Source: an uncultured Eubacteriales bacterium (GTDB taxonomy: Bacteria; Bacillota; Clostridia; Oscillospirales; CAG-272). Taken from it: DNA of 8,849 nucleotides. Below, piece by piece: positions 5,933 to 8,849 of this stretch. A model generated the notes under the pieces. That model saw only the letters and a program-made list of their open reading frames with translations. It searched no databases and had not been told where the DNA came from. The stretch spans positions 1 to 8,849 of the forward strand of contig USMO01000057.1 of assembly GCA_900555785.1 (NCBI GenBank), read 5' to 3'. The stretch's first letter is position 1; each line of letters opens with the position of its first letter. The translations under genes were made by a program, and so were the position numbers.

Positions 5933-5946
5933 CCGGTCTTTCCAGA

Positions 5947-6486
5947 TTACGGTTCGTAATCGAAAAATTTCTTGTTGTACACCGCGCCGATTTCTTCAGT
6001 CTCGCTGTCGCGTGCAACCCAAAATTCATCGCCGGGAATTGATGTATGAAGCATCCCTTTTACGCTCATGTGAAAATCCTTGCTCCACGGATAAAGACCT
6101 TCATAAAGGCGGTATTGTTCTCCACCAAAATACAGAAAATGCGCGGAAATCCACTTTGAATTTCCTCTGTTGTGGGGATTTCGTGCCGTTTCTTCCGTGA
6201 TGCTTGTCAACGTTGCGGACGAGACCGTAAAACTCCGTTCCCGAATCTTTTTACGCGCGTTTCCGAACCGGTGATTGACGAGAAGAAACCACACCAGCAT
6301 TCCGACTGAAAGAACGGCAAATGGGATTGCGACCCACGGACGCACCAGAAATCCGCACAGGACTGCAAGCAACGCGGAGGAGGTCATTCCCCAAAACGGG
6401 CGATCGTCCTGCGTTGTGCAATTCCACTTTGCGTATCGGTCTAGATCTTCGGCAATGTGCTCTTTTGTCAGTTTTTCCTTTTGCAT
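5947..6486 (-). CDS. Small membrane protein of unknown function, tandem paralogue A
   Basis: I do not recognise a named family. The 179-residue product has a polar N-terminus (LTKEHIAEDLDRY), two closely spaced transmembrane helices (about 33-49 and 51-71), and a cytoplasmic-looking domain of about 105 residues. That domain contains FTVSSATLTSI (86-96), HFLYFGGEQYRLY (116-128) and the C-terminal block GDEFWVARDSET with EIGAVYNKKFFDYE (152-178). The same elements occur in order in the gene immediately upstream, so the two are tandem duplicates. The start is fixed by AAAGGAG, seven nt before the ATG and overlapping the stop of the preceding paralogue (gap 11 bp), so translation is probably coupled. 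Base composition is less GC-rich than clpX. Function is unknown; the architecture (2 TM plus soluble tail) fits a regulatory or scaffold membrane protein but proves nothing. Confidence 0.8.
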   Translation of the reverse strand: MQKEKLTKEHIAEDLDRYAKWNCTTQDDRPFWGMTSSALLAVLCGFLVRPWVAIPFAVLSVGMLVWFLLVNHRFGNARKKIRERSFTVSSATLTSITEETARNPHNRGNSKWISAHFLYFGGEQYRLYEGLYPWSKDFHMSVKGMLHTSIPGDEFWVARDSETEEIGAVYNKKFFDYEP

Positions 6487-6497
6487 GTCATCTCCTT

Positions 6498-7040
6498 TCA
6501 GGTCTCGTAATCGAAATACTTTTTGGGGTATATCGCGCCGATTTCCGTGGTCTCGCTGTCACGCGCGACCCAAAATTCGTCGCCGATTTCCGGGGGGCTG
6601 TAGCGATCATACATCGACAGTTCGTCCCGGCTCAGCCAGGTATACTGCTCGATCGGCATGCGATATTCCTCACTTCCGAAGAAGTGAGAGTAGTCGCAGA
6701 AGTTCATATCACTTCTGGAGCCGTAATTGAATTTTTTGTCGATGGAGGTCAGCTTTTCGGATGTAACGGAATACCCGCCTGCGCGGATGGTTTGGCACGC
6801 CCTCCTATATTGGTATGCCAACCAACCCCTGTAGAGCAAAAGGGGAATCAAGGCAATCACCGGCACAAGCATGATTTGCGCGCCGAACAGCACGGCAAGA
6901 ATGATGGCGAATGCCAACAGAAATACCCAGATGGCGAGGTACAGCGCGGTACTTGTAACTTTTTTGTACCGCAGTTTTGTGTAGCTGCACAGGTCGGCAA
7001 CAATGTTATCCTGCGTCAGCTTGATTTTCTTTCTGTTCAT
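6498..7040 (-). CDS. Small membrane protein of unknown function, tandem paralogue B
   Basis: A 180-residue protein with the same plan as its downstream paralogue: polar N-terminus (KLTQDNIVADLCSY), two strongly hydrophobic helices (about 32-52 and 55-74), the motif YSVTSEKLTSI (90-100), HFFGSEEYRMPI (119-130), and the C-terminal block GDEFWVARDSET with EIGAIYPKKYFDYE (153-179). I chose ATG 7040 because AGAGGGG stands four nt upstream and the resulting N-terminus (MNRKKIKLTQ) aligns with that of the paralogue (MQKEKLTKEH). A TTG at 7058 would add six residues. The gene lies 87 bp after clpX, behind a terminator-like hairpin, with no clear promoter between them, so it is likely expressed by read-through from clpPX or from an unseen start. 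The domain is not one I can name. Confidence 0.8.
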   Translation of the reverse strand: MNRKKIKLTQDNIVADLCSYTKLRYKKVTSTALYLAIWVFLLAFAIILAVLFGAQIMLVPVIALIPLLLYRGWLAYQYRRACQTIRAGGYSVTSEKLTSIDKKFNYGSRSDMNFCDYSHFFGSEEYRMPIEQYTWLSRDELSMYDRYSPPEIGDEFWVARDSETTEIGAIYPKKYFDYET

Positions 7041-7060
7041 TCTGCCCCTCTTTTCCAAAA

Positions 7061-7087
7061 CAGCGCCTCGCGTGACACGGGGCGCTG
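7061..7087 (-). terminator. Terminator- or attenuator-like hairpin after clpX
   Basis: CAGCGCC (7061-7067) and GGCGCTG (7081-7087) form a 7-bp stem. Two more G-C pairs can form inside it beyond a mismatch. In minus-strand RNA it is followed by UUUU and then GG. It lies 40 nt after the clpX stop and 20 nt before the next start codon. A second, weaker inverted repeat (AGGGAC 7092-7097, GTCCCT 7117-7122) lies between it and clpX. The short U tract suggests partial termination. Confidence 0.55.
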
Positions 7088-7127
7088 CGGGAGGGACTCG
7101 GAGACGTTGCCCGTAGGTCCCTGCATG

Positions 7128-8453
7128 TTATGGTTGTTCTTCCAGCAAATCCTTGCGGTAAACATATCTGCAGTCGCCGGTCTTGCGAATGCATTCGGGG
7201 GTGACCTCCACCTTGGCAATGTCGCGGCGGGAGGGGACCTCGTACATCAGCTTGGTCATCGCACTTTCGAGAATCGCACGCAGACCGCGCGCGCCCGTGC
7301 TGCGCTCCAGCGCCAACTCCGCAACGGTGTCCAGCGCTTCCGGCGTGAACTGCAGCTCCACACCGTCCATCGAGAACAGCTTTTCGTATTGCTTCGTCAG
7401 CGAATTTTTCGGCTCGGTCAGAATCTTCACCAGCGCCGCCTTGTCGAGGTCGGAAAGCGATACAATTACCGGAATCCGCCCCACCAGCTCGGGAATCATG
7501 CCGAACTTCACAATGTCGTGCGGGATGACATCCTTGAAAATGCCGGAACTCTTCTTTTCGGCTTTGGTCTTGATTTCGCCGCCGAAGCCGATGGTCTGAT
7601 TGCCCTCGCGCTTTTCGATGATGCCCTCCAGACCGTCAAACGCGCCGCCACAGATGAACAGGATGTTTTTCGTGTTGATCTGAATAAACTCCTGATTCGG
7701 GTGTTTTCTGCCGCCCTGCGGGGGAACGTTGGAGACCGTGCCCTCCAGAATCTTCAGGAGCGCCTGCTGCACGCCTTCGCCCGACACGTCGCGCGTAATC
7801 GAGCGGTTTTCGCTCTTACGGGCGATCTTGTCGATTTCGTCAATGTAGATGATGCCGCGCTCGGCAAGCTCAATGTCGTAGTCGGCTGCCTGAATCAGGC
7901 GCAGCAGAATGTTTTCCACATCCTCGCCGACGTAGCCCGCTTCGGTCAGCGTTGTCGCGTCCGCGATTGCAAACGGGACCTTCATCGTCCGCGCAAGCGT
8001 TTGGGCAAGATAGGTCTTTCCCACGCCGGTCGGTCCGATCAGAAGCACGTTGCTCTTCTGCAGCTCCACATCCTCGGCTGCCGCCGTTTCTGCCGCCGCT
8101 TTTTTCTTGCCCTTTCCGGCGGGCTTGGGCGTGTTGGTCAGAATGCGCTTGTAGTGGTTGTAGACCGCCACCGACAGCGCGATTTTTGCCTCGTCCTGCC
8201 CGATGACGTACTGGTCCAGCGTTTCCTTAATCTGCATGGGGCGGGGCAATTCCTCCAGGGTCAGCTTTCCGGCTGGCTTTTTCTTCTGCTGCGACAGATC
8301 CTCACCGATGCTGTCAACCAGCTGATTGCAGGCATCCAGGCAGTAGTCGCAGATGAAAACCGGACTGGTGGGGGAGGGGATGAGAAAATCAACGTCTTTC
8401 TCGCTCCTGCCGCAGAAGGAACAGTAGTGCATATTGCTTTTGTTACTTGCCAT
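7128..8453 (-). CDS. clpX: ClpX, ATP-dependent unfoldase subunit of ClpXP
   Basis: ClpX is a hexameric AAA+ machine that recognises, unfolds and feeds substrates into ClpP. The 441-residue product carries the N-terminal C4 zinc-binding domain (Cys11, Cys14, Cys35, Cys38), Walker A GPTGVGKT (140-147), the pore-loop motif GYVG (173-176), Walker B IIYIDEID (201-208), the RKH loop (249-251), the ClpP-docking IGF loop (288-290), and sensor-2 GAR (387-389). All key residues are present. Between the N-domain part and Walker A there is a Lys/Ala-rich linker (about 110-130, GKGKKKAAAETAAAED) longer than in common homologues. AAAGGA lies about 10 nt before the ATG. It follows clpP by 23 bp, so the two are almost certainly one operon. 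Confidence 0.97.
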   Translation of the reverse strand: MASNKSNMHYCSFCGRSEKDVDFLIPSPTSPVFICDYCLDACNQLVDSIGEDLSQQKKKPAGKLTLEELPRPMQIKETLDQYVIGQDEAKIALSVAVYNHYKRILTNTPKPAGKGKKKAAAETAAAEDVELQKSNVLLIGPTGVGKTYLAQTLARTMKVPFAIADATTLTEAGYVGEDVENILLRLIQAADYDIELAERGIIYIDEIDKIARKSENRSITRDVSGEGVQQALLKILEGTVSNVPPQGGRKHPNQEFIQINTKNILFICGGAFDGLEGIIEKREGNQTIGFGGEIKTKAEKKSSGIFKDVIPHDIVKFGMIPELVGRIPVIVSLSDLDKAALVKILTEPKNSLTKQYEKLFSMDGVELQFTPEALDTVAELALERSTGARGLRAILESAMTKLMYEVPSRRDIAKVEVTPECIRKTGDCRYVYRKDLLEEQP

Positions 8454-8476
8454 GCTGATAGAATCCTTTCTTGCGG

Positions 8477-8849
8477 TCAGGCTCTCTTTTCAATCACCTT
8501 GTCAATCAGACCGTATTCTTTCGCTTCTTCCGCAGTCATATAGTTGTCGCGGTCGGTGTCGCGCTCGATGATGTCCAGCGGCTTGCCGGTGTTTGCGGCA
8601 AGAATGCCGTTCAGGGTCTTTTTAATGTGCAGAATCTGCTCTGCCTGAATCTGAATGTCGGTTGCCTGACCCTTTGCACCGCCCAGGGGCTGATGAATCA
8701 TGATTTCACTGTGCGGCAGTGCCAGGCGCTTGCCTTTGGTGCCGGACGACAGCAGAAACGCGCCCATGGACGCGGCCATGCCTACGCAGATGGTGGACAC
8801 ATCGCACTTGACATACTGCATGGTGTCATAAATGGCCATGCCGTCGGTG
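8477..8849 (-). CDS. clpP: ClpP, ATP-dependent protease proteolytic subunit (N-terminus off window)
   Basis: ClpP forms a double-heptamer serine protease chamber that degrades proteins delivered by ClpX or other Clp ATPases. About 123 C-terminal residues of an expected 195 or so are present. The frame is open to the right edge (TDGMAIYDTM). The catalytic triad is visible: Ser in GMAASMGAFLL (codon at 8768-8770), His in MIHQPLGG, and Asp in TDRDNYM. The end (KEYGLIDKVIEKRA) is typical. The missing start lies beyond the edge, where trigger factor (tig) is the common neighbour in Firmicutes. Its stop is 23 bp before clpX. Confidence 0.96.
   Translation of the reverse strand, partial: TDGMAIYDTMQYVKCDVSTICVGMAASMGAFLLSSGTKGKRLALPHSEIMIHQPLGGAKGQATDIQIQAEQILHIKKTLNGILAANTGKPLDIIERDTDRDNYMTAEEAKEYGLIDKVIEKRA

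Noticed and set aside
6321..8543. Very long plus-strand open frame (740 codons) antisense to clpX
   Set aside because: It covers clpX, whose zinc finger, Walker and IGF motifs are unmistakable on the other strand. It crosses several gene borders, has no ribosome binding site, and yields low-complexity Arg/Gln/Leu/Val-rich residues typical of a shadow frame in GC-rich coding DNA.

Overview
The window looks like chromosomal DNA of a moderately GC-rich member of the Firmicutes, most likely a gut-type clostridium of the Oscillospiraceae/Ruminococcaceae kind. This rests on a Ser46-type HPr, strong purine-rich Shine-Dalgarno sites before almost every gene, extended -10 promoters, and the protein character of UvrC, CoaD, L19, ClpX and ClpP. 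I see no phage, transposon, CRISPR, tRNA or rRNA signature. It is mostly a housekeeping region.

Left part (1-2599, plus strand): the C-terminal end of an unrecognised protein; a clear promoter; ptsH (HPr with both His15 and Ser46); a hairpin; then uvrC. Middle part (2600-5292, plus strand): a promoter followed by an unusually structured leader of about 150 nt, then rsmD, coaD and a multi-pass MOP-type flippase. Each junction in this trio is a 4-bp ATGA stop/start overlap, so the genes are probably translationally coupled. Next comes rplS (ribosomal protein L19) with its own promoter and a leader of about 80 nt, ended by a strong bidirectional terminator.

Right part (5900-8849, minus strand), read from right to left: clpP (N-terminus off the window), clpX, a terminator-like hairpin, then two small tandem paralogous membrane proteins of unknown function, closed by a hairpin that faces the rplS unit. 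ClpX unfolds substrates and ClpP degrades them. The two paralogues lie directly downstream in the same direction, but nothing in their sequence proves a link to the protease.

The most interesting items are the paralogue pair, which shares a strongly constrained C-terminal block under otherwise divergent bodies, and the rsmD leader, where paired hairpins display the same GCGCAGC motif, alternative helices are mutually exclusive, and the ribosome binding site is partly enclosed in a small hairpin. The rest is ordinary core-genome content.
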